This document shows, piece after piece, positions 1 through 8,841 of a DNA stretch of 64,000 nucleotides. This stretch comes from Chloroflexota bacterium (lineage in GTDB: Bacteria > Chloroflexota > Anaerolineae > Anaerolineales > Anaerolineaceae): NCBI GenBank assembly GCA_023381565.1, contig JAMCRR010000096.1, forward strand, positions 187,942 to 251,941, given 5' to 3'. The stretch's first letter is position 1; each line of letters opens with the position of its first letter. The notes below the pieces were generated by a model. It saw only the letters and a program-made list of their open reading frames with translations, did no database searches and was not told the DNA's origin. Both the position numbers and the translations under genes were made by a program.

Positions 1-284
1 GCTAACTCGGCAGGGGTGACCCCAAGCTGTGTTAATTGATCGATCAAGCTGGTATTGGTTTCCTGATGGGATATCTTCTGGCTCCCATCGGATAAGTACA
101 CCTGAATCTGACTATCTTGTTCGACAATGCGCTGGACTTTACCTTGTTGTATATCGGATGCCACCTGGTTTATCGGTATAACGTCCTGGCTGGTGCTCTG
201 CTGTCTAAAATTATAGACAACCATCGCAATGATGGCTACGAACAACAGCAGGTAGATGACATACGATTGGTTACGTGAACTCAC
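1..284 (-). CDS. ftsH: FtsH, ATP-dependent zinc metalloprotease, N-terminal fragment
   Basis: Only about 94 codons lie in the window; the rest runs off the left edge. The start is a GTG at 282-284 preceded by GGAGG at 290-294. The fragment has a short polar N-terminus (SSRNQSYV), one hydrophobic segment (about residues 8-24, YLLLFVAIIAMVVYNF) and the beginning of the extracytoplasmic FtsH domain, with a DVIPINQVASDIQQGKV stretch and a later QIQVYLSDGS strand. This is the usual N-terminus of membrane-anchored AAA+ FtsH, which degrades membrane and short-lived cytosolic proteins. The AAA and HExxH parts are not visible, so the call rests on the N-terminal pattern only. Confidence 0.82.
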   Translation of the reverse strand, partial: MSSRNQSYVIYLLLFVAIIAMVVYNFRQQSTSQDVIPINQVASDIQQGKVQRIVEQDSQIQVYLSDGSQKISHQETNTSLIDQLTQLGVTPAEL

Positions 285-340
285 AGATACCTCCGCTACA
301 CATACGCAACTCCAGAAAAGGAGTCTTTTCTTTGATATTG

Positions 341-349
341 ATTATACCA
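341..349 (-). promoter_or_regulatory. Extended -10 promoter, probably for ftsH
   Basis: On the minus strand the sequence reads TGGTATAAT, a consensus extended -10 (TGnTATAAT), about 57 bases upstream of the ftsH GTG. I see no good -35 at 16-18 bases, which is tolerated by extended -10 promoters. The 124-base gap between ftsH and the HAD gene is otherwise AT-rich and without a gene. Confidence 0.5.
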
Positions 350-408
350 ATTATCTGCATTAATATTGTAAGAATTAAGCCATTTATTGTTTGAATTATT
401 CATGATCG

Positions 409-1620
409 TCAATGCATCGCCCGATTGACCGTAAGCAAAGTTTTATACGCCTGCTGAAGATGATCCCGGTCGTGGGTGACGATGAAACCAACCAGTTCGC
501 CCAATCGGGTAGGTCCGAAGATGGCATGCCGGGCAGGGAGGTTCCACTCCTCTGGTCGCAGCTGGTTTAGGATCGAAAGGGTTCCCTTGCGGCAGTTCAG
601 AAAATCAGCCAGTGCTGCAGGACCTTTTTGATGAAAGTAATCTCGCTCCTCTGCCCATGAGTCGGTATCCATTCCAGGAAGAAATGGATTTACTTCAGTA
701 ATCAGCTTGTGCAGGCGCGGCAGATCCACTTCACGCTCGACATCCCGCAGGTGACAGAGAATTTCTGTAAAACTCCATTCCCCGGGTAGAGGGCGCACGT
801 ACCACCTGTCCGGACTGGTCTTCTGTCCCAGGGTATTGAGGGCTGCGGGAGTGGATTTCAGGATCGGGAGCATTGCGGTGACATCGGTGTAATCTGGCAG
901 ACCAGAGCTCTCATCGATTGCGTCAAACCATTCAAAGATATGGTCCAGGTCACCCTCGTATCTCTGTGAAGTAGATTCTGGGGCGAGGTGGTCTTCATTC
1001 AGCCAGGCTGTTGTAAGCCCCAAATGCATGGCGGGGGTAATATCGTCGGATTTGCTGTCGCCGATCATTACCACAGGTCCTGTAGGGCATCCCATCTGGG
1101 CTAAGATTTCGGCAAAATAAGCCGGGTTTGGCTTGGTAAAGTGAAATGTTTCATAGCTGGACACGACTGAAAACGCTCGGTCCGAAACGGGCAGCTGCGC
1201 CCAAGCGAGGCGTTGTTTGATGGCTGTATAAGGAAAAAGCGGATTGGTAGCAATTGCAACCTGGTATCCCTTCTCAAAAGCCCGATCGACCAGCTCGATC
1301 GCTTTCCGCCGCGGCCTGGTGAGCGATTCTAGGGTTGGGAATACTTCCTGGTAGAATGCATCGATTTCGGGTTTTAGGGCTTCTTTATCGACGTGAAGCG
1401 CCGGGTAGAATGCACTGTCAAAAACCTGCTCGAGTGTTTGTCCAGGGTCGTCATTTGTCACCATTTTTTGGGTCGCATTCAAGAGGTTTTGGATAAAATT
1501 GGCGGGGTTGAAGCGACTTTTGAAATGGTTCCCGATAGCCTTGAAGTATGCGTTTAGAAACACATCGATGTGGTTATCTAATAATGTGCCGTCGAGATCA
1601 ATGAGCAGAGTCGGGGCCAT
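409..1620 (-). CDS. HAD-superfamily hydrolase fused to a DinB-like domain
   Basis: About 403 residues. The N-terminal half (roughly 1-215) is a HAD phosphatase: motif I LLIDLDGTLLD, an IATNP motif II, a KPNPAYF motif III and VMIGDSKSDD motif IV. The C-terminal part (about 235-403) looks like a DinB/YfiT four-helix domain: a PGEWSFTEILCHLRDVE helix and a final HDRDHLQQA helix supply histidines spaced as in the DinB metal triad. The start is placed at the ATG at 1618-1620, with AGGA eight bases upstream. A start 54 bases further upstream is open but would add an unlike tail. The gene overlaps the end of the cysteine-rich gene upstream, so the two are probably co-transcribed. The substrate is unknown; the fusion is unusual for either family. 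Confidence 0.8.
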   Translation of the reverse strand: MAPTLLIDLDGTLLDNHIDVFLNAYFKAIGNHFKSRFNPANFIQNLLNATQKMVTNDDPGQTLEQVFDSAFYPALHVDKEALKPEIDAFYQEVFPTLESLTRPRRKAIELVDRAFEKGYQVAIATNPLFPYTAIKQRLAWAQLPVSDRAFSVVSSYETFHFTKPNPAYFAEILAQMGCPTGPVVMIGDSKSDDITPAMHLGLTTAWLNEDHLAPESTSQRYEGDLDHIFEWFDAIDESSGLPDYTDVTAMLPILKSTPAALNTLGQKTSPDRWYVRPLPGEWSFTEILCHLRDVEREVDLPRLHKLITEVNPFLPGMDTDSWAEERDYFHQKGPAALADFLNCRKGTLSILNQLRPEEWNLPARHAIFGPTRLGELVGFIVTHDRDHLQQAYKTLLTVNRAMH

Positions 1621-1999
1621 GTTCGGAATCCTGAAAGGCGGGTGGAAGGGGATGGCAGAGTCCGCAGCCGACATACGGCTCGGCCACCGCCGTCTTGCTT
1701 AAGGTGCAATATGCCGAAACCTGGACCCGTTTGCGCAAGCCCAACATATCGCGCTTCACTTCGCCCTGGAGAATGAGGTTTGGGCAGGCATTGGCGCGTA
1801 GAATCCCCGGGACAGGGCAGGTACGGCAAAGGTCAGGCGTCCAGTGCTGTGGTGTGGGAGAATCTTCAAGCAGGCGGCACTCTTCCTGGTGACGTCCGCG
1901 ACTATAATCTCCGTAGAAATAACGGCATTCAAATCCAGCCGGTGTTCGCATCTTGGTTAATTGGCAAACCTTAAATCCCCATGAGCAACCCAGTATCAC
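1598..1999 (-). CDS. Small eight-cysteine protein, function unknown
   Basis: A 133-residue frame from a GTG overlapping the efp stop; a second start (ATG, residue 17, 1949-1951) is equally possible because nothing upstream of it looks structured. The segment from residue 20 on looks like a compact metal-binding protein: cysteines at about 25, 41, 58, 61, 72, 98, 112 and 115, including CRTCP and CGLCHP pairs. Eight cysteines in CxxC-type arrangement suggest two zinc or iron-sulphur sites; this is inference. I do not recognise a named family. The frame overlaps the next gene by 23 bases, and it sits directly behind efp, so it is probably part of an efp transcript. The reading was preferred over others on the strand because of its cysteine pattern. 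Confidence 0.6.
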   Translation of the reverse strand: MILGCSWGFKVCQLTKMRTPAGFECRYFYGDYSRGRHQEECRLLEDSPTPQHWTPDLCRTCPVPGILRANACPNLILQGEVKRDMLGLRKRVQVSAYCTLSKTAVAEPYVGCGLCHPLPPAFQDSEHGPDSAH

Positions 2000-2553
2000 A
2001 CCCGAGTGACATAAGATCCGGTTCGCGTGTCCACGCGGATTGTGTCCCCTTCGGCAACGAAATAGGGGACCTGCACTTCTTGACCGGTCTCAGTGAGCAC
2101 TTTCTTGGTGACGCCTGTCGCGGTATCCCCCTTAACAGCAGCTTCTGCACGAGTTACTTTTAAGTCAACTGAAGTAGGCAGCTCAATGTCAATGGCTTGA
2201 TCATTGTAATAGGTTAGTTTTACTTCCATGCCTTCTTTTAAATAACCAGCCATGTCGTCAATGATCGAGGCATGGATGCCCGGCTGCTCAAAGGTTTCTA
2301 AATCCATGAAATAAAAAAGATCTCCATCCCGATAGAGGAATTGGACGTTGTGAAATTCAAGTCTTACGTCTTGAACTCGATCTCCAGAGATGAAAGTCTT
2401 CTCCAAGGTGGTCCCAGTCCGTAAATCGCGTGCTTTGATGCGGATGGTCGCATTGCCGCGTCCTGGTTTATGGTGATGATAATCTAGGACTTTGAATAAA
2501 GAACCATCCAGCTCGAAAGTAACCCCCTTGCGTAAATCATTTACATCAATCAT
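1996..2553 (-). CDS. efp: Elongation factor P
   Basis: A 185-residue protein of the usual EF-P length with KOW-like, OB and C-terminal OB domains. EF-P binds the ribosome between P and E sites and relieves stalling at polyproline stretches. The N-terminal domain carries the loop with HHHKPGRGNA; the lysine in KPGRG is the position modified in many bacteria. The C-terminal segment ends GDTIRVDTRTGSYVTRV, typical of the family. A promoter with good -35 and -10 boxes lies just upstream at 2596-2624. The last codons overlap the start of a small cysteine-rich gene. Confidence 0.97.
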   Translation of the reverse strand: MIDVNDLRKGVTFELDGSLFKVLDYHHHKPGRGNATIRIKARDLRTGTTLEKTFISGDRVQDVRLEFHNVQFLYRDGDLFYFMDLETFEQPGIHASIIDDMAGYLKEGMEVKLTYYNDQAIDIELPTSVDLKVTRAEAAVKGDTATGVTKKVLTETGQEVQVPYFVAEGDTIRVDTRTGSYVTRV

Positions 2554-2595
2554 TCTTAATCCTCATCGGTATTTTTCATCGTAATGCAACACGCG

Positions 2596-2624
2596 ATTAT
2601 AGCTCACCCCTTGAAGAGAAGCAA
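2596..2624 (-). promoter_or_regulatory. Sigma-70-type promoter for efp
   Basis: On the minus strand TTGCTT (2619-2624) and TATAAT (2596-2601) are separated by exactly 17 bases. Transcription would start near 2589, about 36 bases before the efp ATG. An inverted repeat (CCCCTTG/CAAGGGG) lies across the spacer and could be incidental. Confidence 0.65.
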
Positions 2625-2634
2625 GGGGGAGTTT

Positions 2635-2892
2635 TTAATTATTGTTGGAGCAGCCAGGAAAACCTGGCTGCTCGAGCCTGGCTCTCTTCCTACTCAGGTA
2701 CCACCTGTAGACAAAATACCAGATGACACAAAGGACTGCCGTGATCCCCCAAATAGGGAAGCTAGATGTCAACGCAGTGACCCAATCGCGATTGGTGAAC
2801 ATCCCGACGTAAATGGTTGTTGCTGCGAAGACTATGATGAACGTGCCGAACAACCAAAACCGCATGAGATTCAGAAGCTTGTCTTTGTCCAT
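2635..2892 (-). CDS. Small membrane protein with two predicted transmembrane helices
   Basis: 85 residues from the ATG at 2890-2892, which has GGAGGG five bases upstream; a longer frame starting at 2961 would overlap mogA and lacks a ribosome site. The protein has a charged N-terminus (MDKDKLLNLMRF), two hydrophobic segments (about residues 11-31 and 45-64) and a basic C-terminal tail with RKRAR. It follows the MogA-like gene by 16 bases, so they probably share a transcript. No family is recognised and no function is claimed. Confidence 0.65.
   Translation of the reverse strand: MDKDKLLNLMRFWLFGTFIIVFAATTIYVGMFTNRDWVTALTSSFPIWGITAVLCVIWYFVYRWYLSRKRARLEQPGFPGCSNNN
2648..2673. repeat. Perfect 11-bp inverted repeat at a gene end
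   Basis: GAGCAGCCAGG, a four-base AAAA loop, then CCTGGCTGCTC. It lies inside the last codons of the small membrane protein, 11 bases before its stop. On the minus strand no T-run follows, so it is not a standard intrinsic terminator, but the RNA hairpin would be strong and could protect or end the transcript. Confidence 0.6.
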
Positions 2893-2908
2893 GTTGTCCC
2901 TCCGTGTT

Positions 2909-3412
2909 TCAGATGATTCGATGATGTGCTTCGGCTTGAGGATGCTCCTGAAGGAGCTCAACCGCGTGAGGAATGACAGCTAACACAACCTGTAAGTTTT
3001 CCACTGCGCCCTTTGGGTTGCCGGGCAAATTAATAATTATCGTCTTTCCCCGGATGCCTGCCACAGCCCTGGAGAGCATTCCATGGGGGGTGACTTTCAG
3101 GCTTTCTGACCGCATCGCCTCGATGAGGCCGGGGGCAGAGCGGTGAATGATTGCCTGTGTGGCTTCTGGAGTAATATCACGAGGTGCAAAACCTGTGCCA
3201 CCTGTCGTCAAAATCAGGTCAACTTTTTGGCTGTCGCACCATTCAATTAATTGGCTCGAGATTTGTGCTTGCTCGTCAGGAACGACCCCGCGGGCAGAGA
3301 CTTCCCATCCCTGAGCTGCGACCGCCTCGGCCAGCGCTACCCCAGATGTATCGGGTCTTTCTCCCTTTGAGGAACGGTCTGAAACCGTCAGAATCGCCAC
3401 ACGAATGGGCAT
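2909..3412 (-). CDS. mog: MogA/MoaB-family molybdopterin adenylyltransferase-like protein
   Basis: 167 residues, the usual length of single-domain MogA/MoaB proteins, which adenylate molybdopterin before metal insertion. Family motifs are present: VAILTVSDRSSKGERPDTSG at the N-terminus, LILTTGGTGFAPRD in the middle (the TTGGTG pterin-binding loop) and IINLPGNPKGAVENL near the end. The start overlaps the stop of the PHP-domain gene by one base (TAATG), indicating translational coupling. No other molybdenum cofactor genes are nearby, so whether it acts as MogA or MoaB cannot be decided here. Confidence 0.88.
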   Translation of the reverse strand: MPIRVAILTVSDRSSKGERPDTSGVALAEAVAAQGWEVSARGVVPDEQAQISSQLIEWCDSQKVDLILTTGGTGFAPRDITPEATQAIIHRSAPGLIEAMRSESLKVTPHGMLSRAVAGIRGKTIIINLPGNPKGAVENLQVVLAVIPHAVELLQEHPQAEAHHRII

Positions 3413-5166
3413 TATGCTTCCTCATCACCGGCGAGGGATTTCCAGGGTCCATGAATACCGTCTGGCGTGACCCCGAAATAAAAACGGTAACCCGAAGGGG
3501 TTCTCTGGACCAGGTCGTACATGGTTTTTTTACCTTGTTTGTAACGCCTGGTCATCCCCAGATCTCCCTGCCATTGGCTGACCGCCTGGTCCAAATTTCC
3601 CGATATCTCCATGTAACGATCGATCGCATAATGCCATAAGCGCCGGGCTGAAGCACGCGTTACATTTTTTACCTTATTTCCATTACGCAGATCACGCATT
3701 GTGTAGTAACGCGCCCCGCCGCGATCCTCAGGAGGCAGCACCTCGACGCCGGTATGCGGCGAAATGTCGGTCTCCAGGTCGGGTTCGATGGCGACCTCCT
3801 CCAGGGACGGCTTTTCTTCTGGAAGAATTTCGGCAGGCACTGTTCCGGCTTCAGGAGCACGTTTGGCGCCTCTCAGGACGAGCCCAACGATCTCATCCCG
3901 GACAGCCAGACCGGTTTCGGCCTCGTCTCGCACGTAGATCTTGTTATCATCCACTGCATAGGGCGGATCTTCTCCTCGCGGGACCAAGACACGCAGGATC
4001 TTCTTGCCTTTCATCTCGTGGATGTCGATTGTGCACTGAATCGATGGGCTGATCCGATTGCTGATCTCTTTATCGAGCTGTGTGGTAGCCTGCTCGGGTT
4101 CGGGTACTCCGATGGGGGGTTTCTTGGGATCGTTGCTCAACCCGATGTATAAGGTGCCGCCGTTGGTGTTCGCGAAAGCGCACACATCCGCGATGATGGC
4201 GTATAGCTTACCTCCGCGTACGGTCATACTTTCGTGAAAATCCTGGATAATATTGGGGCCTTCCTCGAGCGCAACCTGAATGAAATCGTAAACGGGTTCT
4301 TCTTTACGCCGGTGAGGCCGCGTACGGGCAAAGTCGTTGCTTTCAAACAACTCCATGAGTGCTTCAAAGGTCACTTCGGGAAGGAGGGCATCTGTGGCGC
4401 GGTCTCCAATTCCTGGGTTTTTCTTGCGTGAAGAATCGGTGGTGAGGCGGTGAGCATCGGAGCCCTGGATACAATGCATGCGGCGAGGGTATTCAGGCTT
4501 GGTGCCATCAAAGAAAGCGGCGGTTGTCCTGCGGCCAGTCTGTTCGAGGTCGGTCACCTCAAGGGCGTGGAGGTTGGAGTCCTGCGTATAGGCAATCTTT
4601 GTCTGGCCTCCGAAATTGAATCCACGCATGGCAACTCCATTGCTGGAATTTGCGTGGGCGGCAATCACGATACCCCCTGCCTGCCGGATCAAGCGGTAGA
4701 CCGTCAGTACATCCGAAGTAGCTCCAACTGTCGCCGATCCGTCATCCAATTGGTCGGCAGGAATATTCAGGCTGAGCAGCAAATGGTCGATTTCACGCAG
4801 CGGCTTGGTGGGTGAGAAGAGGCCGATAATGTGAAAGCCAAATGTAGCGGTGACTTCTACACCGGGAAGTACCAAAATCCGGGATAATAAACGCCGGTAT
4901 TCATTCAGCTTGGCGCGTTCATCCGGCAAAAGGCGGTTCAAGCCTTCCAATAAATTCAATTGGTGAATTTCATCTTGCATCCGCCGGTAACCTGCCACAG
5001 TGTTATGGTCTGTGAAGGCGATCATGTCCAAGCCGCGCGCTTCCGCTCTCTGCAGGATGTCCAGATAGGTTACATCAGGTTGCTGGTAATCACTGGAGGC
5101 CGGGGTATGGATATGGGTATCGAGCACATACCATTGATAGTTAGCGCGGCCGTGTTTTTTCCCCAC
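3412..5166 (-). CDS. PHP-domain phosphoesterase fused to an AlbA_2/Schlafen-type domain
   Basis: 584 residues. The N-terminus is a PHP metal-dependent phosphoesterase domain: [11 protein letters not shown], then [29 protein letters not shown] and later HANSSN and QGSDAH, giving the usual histidine/aspartate set. Residues of about 290-440 resemble the AlbA_2 (divergent AAA-4) putative nucleic-acid-binding domain, with a [18 protein letters not shown] core and an [14 protein letters not shown] strand. The last 100 residues hold a basic helical stretch of unknown type. The combination suggests a hydrolase guided to nucleic acid or nucleotides; the substrate is unknown. It is the first gene of a short operon with the MogA-like gene. 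Confidence 0.82.
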   Translation of the reverse strand: MGKKHGRANYQWYVLDTHIHTPASSDYQQPDVTYLDILQRAEARGLDMIAFTDHNTVAGYRRMQDEIHQLNLLEGLNRLLPDERAKLNEYRRLLSRILVLPGVEVTATFGFHIIGLFSPTKPLREIDHLLLSLNIPADQLDDGSATVGATSDVLTVYRLIRQAGGIVIAAHANSSNGVAMRGFNFGGQTKIAYTQDSNLHALEVTDLEQTGRRTTAAFFDGTKPEYPRRMHCIQGSDAHRLTTDSSRKKNPGIGDRATDALLPEVTFEALMELFESNDFARTRPHRRKEEPVYDFIQVALEEGPNIIQDFHESMTVRGGKLYAIIADVCAFANTNGGTLYIGLSNDPKKPPIGVPEPEQATTQLDKEISNRISPSIQCTIDIHEMKGKKILRVLVPRGEDPPYAVDDNKIYVRDEAETGLAVRDEIVGLVLRGAKRAPEAGTVPAEILPEEKPSLEEVAIEPDLETDISPHTGVEVLPPEDRGGARYYTMRDLRNGNKVKNVTRASARRLWHYAIDRYMEISGNLDQAVSQWQGDLGMTRRYKQGKKTMYDLVQRTPSGYRFYFGVTPDGIHGPWKSLAGDEEA

Positions 5167-5243
5167 GATTTACTCCTTTATTTATGTTCAGCTTTATTAA
5201 CAATATAGAATACATCCATTATACATGCAACGTCAATTAATAT

Positions 5244-5612
5244 TTATCCCGATACAGGCAGGTTTTGGCGGATCACCTGGACCAGCTCAGCCGGCATATA
5301 CGGTTTCAACAAAAATGCATCTGCCCCTTTCGAAATGCACTGCGAATGCAGGTCCATCCCAGAGGTCATCACAATTTTGATGTGATTTTGCCCTGTTTCC
5401 CTACGTAAACGACTTAATATATCAAAGCCATTGGCTTTTCGCAAATGCACGTCAAGCAAAACGATGTCGGGCTGATCCTTGAGCAGCGTTTGAGGGATAT
5501 CTTCTGGAGTACAACCGGAAGAAATACACACAGAAAAACCTTCGAGCTCCAACAGGGTGGTCAGGAGAGATATCATCGTCTGGTCGTCTTCGATGAGCAA
5601 TACATTACTCAT
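5244..5612 (-). CDS. Stand-alone response regulator receiver protein
   Basis: 122 residues consisting only of a CheY-like receiver domain. Visible residues are the acidic pair in VLLIEDDQT, the phosphoacceptor aspartate in DIVLLDVHL, the conserved serine in VMTSG and the lysine in FLLKPY. No output domain follows. The start ATG at 5610-5612 overlaps the lon stop by eight bases, so the regulator is translated with lon. No histidine kinase lies nearby; it may act by protein contact or in a phosphorelay. Confidence 0.88.
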   Translation of the reverse strand: MSNVLLIEDDQTMISLLTTLLELEGFSVCISSGCTPEDIPQTLLKDQPDIVLLDVHLRKANGFDILSRLRRETGQNHIKIVMTSGMDLHSQCISKGADAFLLKPYMPAELVQVIRQNLPVSG

Positions 5613-8196
5613 TTTTCTTCTCTTTTTTACCCGAGAGTAGCTGATCACAAGCTTTTCCGTTGGTGGGTTTTTCTTCCAGGGCTGAATTAAAGACTTCATC
5701 GACGGTGTCTACAAAGATGAATGTAATAGATTTGCGCACATCCTCTGGAAGGTCTTCCAGGTCGGCTTCGTTGCGCCGTGGCATGATGATTGTTTTCAGC
5801 CCTGCGCGGTGCGCAGCCAATACTTTCTCTTTGATTCCGCCCACAGGTAAGACCTGACCCCGTAAGGTGATCTCTCCGGTCATTCCGACATCAGGACGGA
5901 CTACACGCCCGGTAAGCAAAGACACCAATGCAGTTGCCATGGTGACGCCAGCTGAAGGGCCGTCTTTCGGGGTTGCCCCGGCAGGTATGTGAAGGTGAAT
6001 ATCTGACTTCTCGAAGAAATCCGCCTCAAGTCCCAGGTGTTCGGCTCGGGAACGGACGAAGGAAAGGGCAGCACGAGCCGATTCCTGCATTACGTTTCCA
6101 ACGGATCCGGTAATTTGGAACCCTTTGCTGCCTGACATGCGTGTGGCTTCAATGAACAACACATCTCCACCGGTGGGAGTATACGCCAGCCCGGTTGATA
6201 CCCCTGGGATTGCAGTGCGCATAGTCACTTCATCCGGCCCAAAATAATGGGGGCGCCCCAGAAACTCGCGCACATGGGCTGGCGTCAGGGGGTTGAGATG
6301 GTTTTTCCCTTCACTGATCCGGGTGACAACCTTGCGGCAAACCATACCGATCTCGCGCTCCAAATTGCGCACGCCCGCCTCGCGGGTGTAACTGCGGATA
6401 ATTGTCTGGATGGCCTCCTTGTCGAATTGGATTTCATCCGTCCGCAATCCGTTCTCACGCAACTGGCGCGGGATCAGATAGTTAATGGCGATGGCGGTTT
6501 TCTCTCTCTCGGTATATCCCGCGATCTGGATGATCTCCATGCGGTCCAGCAAGGGGGCGGGGATAGTTTCAAATTGATTCGCCGTGGTGATAAACATCAC
6601 CTGCGAAAGGTTGAAAGGGACTTCCAAATAATGATCCCTGAACTCTGAGTTTTGTTCAGGGTCTAGCACCTCGAGAAGAGCCGAAGCGGGATCTCCATGG
6701 AAATCGAAGCTAAGTTTGTCGATTTCATCCAGCATGAATACCGGATTGCGCGTCTCAATCCTCCGGATGGCCTGGATGATTCGCCCGGGCATAGCGCCGA
6801 TGTAGGTGCGGCGATGGCCGCGTATTTCAGCTTCGTCCCGCACACCACCCAGTGAGATGCGCACGAATTTGCGCCCGAGGGCGCGTGCAATGGATTGTCC
6901 CAGGGAGGTCTTACCCACACCCGGTGGGCCGATAAAGCAAAGGATCACCCCTTCGCGTTCGCGGCGGATGTAATCAGTGGATGGGTGCTGGTCAAACTCC
7001 TCCTGGCGCTCGAGGCGGAGCTTGCGGACAGCCAGAAATTCCAGAATGCGTTCTTTTACATCTTGAAGGCCATAATGGTCCTGGTCGAGGACCTGGCGAG
7101 CGTGAGCAATATCCAGGTTGTCAGGCGTTGAGATTGACCATGGCAACGTAACCAACCAATCCAGGTAGGTCCGGATGACGCCATATTCGGCTGCGGCGGT
7201 GGGCAAGCGCGAGAGGCGATCTAATTCACGTCGGGATTGTTTATCGGCTTCCTCAGGCATGCCGGCTGTTTCGATCTTCTTGCGGAACTCCTCAACGTCG
7301 GCTGCCTGTTCATCGGCTTCTCCCAACTCGCGGTGGATAGCCTTGAGCTGCTCGCGCAGGAAATATTCCCGCTGCATTTTTTCGATCTCGGATCGAGCTT
7401 CATTTTGGATCTTTTGACCGAGCTCGAGAACCTCACCTTCACGCGCCAGGATGGCTACCAGACGATGGAGTTTTTCGGAGACTGAATCCATTTCCAGGAT
7501 CGCCTGCGCCTCAGGGAGCTCCATTCGCTGGAAGTTAGCGATGGTGTACACGGTCTGGAGAGGGTCTTGCAGGGCTGAAATAGAGCTCACCAGTTCTCGC
7601 GGAATCGAAGGGATCATCTCAGCGATATGCTCAAATTGATCCCGCGCATTTCGGGCTAGTGCGTCGATTTCAAGGCCGGTCTCTGCAGTCTCAGGGATCA
7701 GCTCAACTTTTGCTTTGAGATACGGCTCATGCTGAACGAATTCCTTCAAGCGGAAACGCGCCGTGCCCTGCACCAACAGGCGGATTGTGCCGTCGGGAGC
7801 ACGAAAGAGGCGGTGGATGGTTGCCAGCGTGCCGATGGAATACAGGTCTTCCGGTTCTGGGTTCTCCAGCTCGGGAGAGCGTGAGGCAACCAGGCCAATT
7901 AACCGGTCAGAGCCTACAACGTCGTCGACAAGACGGATGGAGCGAGGTTGGCCGATTGTCAATGGTACAGCAGTTTGAGGATATACAACGACGCCGCGCA
8001 GCGGAAGAATTGCCAGGGACTCAGGAAGATGGATCTCCTTTTGTTCTTCAGGAGTCTCTTCGGTTTCGCCGGATTCTTCTTTGTTAAGTACACGAGTCAA
8101 TATTGGTCTTAGAATCAGATCGGAGAGTTCGTTGCTATCTTCCTCTATCCAATTGACTATCTCATCTAAGGTGGCATTCCATCGTGAGGCTGGCAT
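5605..8196 (-). CDS. lon: ATP-dependent protease Lon
   Basis: 863 residues, full LonA architecture. An N-terminal substrate-binding domain ([23 protein letters not shown]) is followed by a coiled region and an AAA+ module with Walker [10 protein letters not shown] near residue 425 and Walker [11 protein letters not shown]. The C-terminal protease domain has the catalytic serine in [10 protein letters not shown] (about 748) and the lysine in GGIKEK (about 790). Lon degrades damaged and regulatory proteins in the cytoplasm. It follows hsp20 by 15 bases and overlaps a receiver gene, forming a three-gene proteostasis operon. The N-terminus carries about 60 extra residues, rich in acidic groups, before the conserved domain. 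Confidence 0.97.
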   Translation of the reverse strand: MPASRWNATLDEIVNWIEEDSNELSDLILRPILTRVLNKEESGETEETPEEQKEIHLPESLAILPLRGVVVYPQTAVPLTIGQPRSIRLVDDVVGSDRLIGLVASRSPELENPEPEDLYSIGTLATIHRLFRAPDGTIRLLVQGTARFRLKEFVQHEPYLKAKVELIPETAETGLEIDALARNARDQFEHIAEMIPSIPRELVSSISALQDPLQTVYTIANFQRMELPEAQAILEMDSVSEKLHRLVAILAREGEVLELGQKIQNEARSEIEKMQREYFLREQLKAIHRELGEADEQAADVEEFRKKIETAGMPEEADKQSRRELDRLSRLPTAAAEYGVIRTYLDWLVTLPWSISTPDNLDIAHARQVLDQDHYGLQDVKERILEFLAVRKLRLERQEEFDQHPSTDYIRREREGVILCFIGPPGVGKTSLGQSIARALGRKFVRISLGGVRDEAEIRGHRRTYIGAMPGRIIQAIRRIETRNPVFMLDEIDKLSFDFHGDPASALLEVLDPEQNSEFRDHYLEVPFNLSQVMFITTANQFETIPAPLLDRMEIIQIAGYTEREKTAIAINYLIPRQLRENGLRTDEIQFDKEAIQTIIRSYTREAGVRNLEREIGMVCRKVVTRISEGKNHLNPLTPAHVREFLGRPHYFGPDEVTMRTAIPGVSTGLAYTPTGGDVLFIEATRMSGSKGFQITGSVGNVMQESARAALSFVRSRAEHLGLEADFFEKSDIHLHIPAGATPKDGPSAGVTMATALVSLLTGRVVRPDVGMTGEITLRGQVLPVGGIKEKVLAAHRAGLKTIIMPRRNEADLEDLPEDVRKSITFIFVDTVDEVFNSALEEKPTNGKACDQLLSGKKEKKNE

Positions 8197-8211
8197 AATG
8201 ATCCGTTTGTT

Positions 8212-8637
8212 TTAATCCCCTACTTTAATTTTTGTGGGATGGGCTTTCGGTAGGTTGACCCATAAGAAGCCATCCTGGTATTCAGCAGTGATTAAATTAA
8301 TATCGACCAAATTCGGCAATTCTATATCCGTTCCGAAATCTCCATAACGAATTTCCATCTGGTGGAAGGCTCTGCGGTCAAGGACATCCTGACGCACGCC
8401 GCGGATCGAGATGATGTTATTTTCGATGCTTACGGAAAACTCTCCATCGCGCATACCGGCAATCTCAACCTGAATGACATAACGATCTTCCGTCTCATAG
8501 ACATCTGTTGGCGGTCGCCAATAGGTCGGATGCATGGTGAGCTGCCAGTTCACTACCCCGGAGACGATAAAAGGCGTGGCCTCGATACGATTACCGGATT
8601 TTTGAACAGGGTTGGGTCTTAATTGCACGCTGATCAT
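8212..8637 (-). CDS. Hsp20/alpha-crystallin small heat shock protein
   Basis: 141 residues with a central alpha-crystallin domain: PPTDVYETEDRYVIQVEIAGM, then a beta-rich core with ISIRGVRQD and the closing GFLWVNLPKA strand. Small heat shock proteins hold unfolding proteins for refolding or proteolysis. A strong ribosome site (GGGAGGTG) precedes the ATG. The gene leads an operon with lon, which fits hand-over of substrates to the protease. No CIRCE operator is seen upstream. The C-terminal IxI motif appears as IKV, a weak version. Confidence 0.93.
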   Translation of the reverse strand: MISVQLRPNPVQKSGNRIEATPFIVSGVVNWQLTMHPTYWRPPTDVYETEDRYVIQVEIAGMRDGEFSVSIENNIISIRGVRQDVLDRRAFHQMEIRYGDFGTDIELPNLVDINLITAEYQDGFLWVNLPKAHPTKIKVGD

Positions 8638-8738
8638 GATACACCTCCCTTGTAACCCAAGTGCGACAGTCAGGGTTGCATCAGAGAAACCCGAACTGCC
8701 GGTCGATGGGGTCCTCTAAGGATCATCTTTTCCTCGAG

Positions 8739-8812
8739 TGCCCCTGGGGGGAGTCGAACCCCCAACCATCGGATTAGAAGTCCGGTGCTCTGTCCTTTTG
8801 AGCTACAGGGGC
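8739..8812 (-). tRNA. tRNA-Arg (anticodon UCU)
   Basis: A 74-nt cloverleaf on the minus strand. The acceptor stem GCCCCTG pairs with CAGGGGC over seven bases, followed by discriminator A. The D arm begins TAGCTCAAAAGGACAGAGC; the anticodon stem CCGGA/TCCGG encloses loop CTTCTAA, giving anticodon TCT. The T arm is GGGGGTTCGACTCCCCC. CCA is not encoded. It reads codon AGA and lies between two protein genes on the same strand. Confidence 0.95.
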
Positions 8813-8841
8813 GAAAAAAGGTTAAGCGATTCCAATTCATG

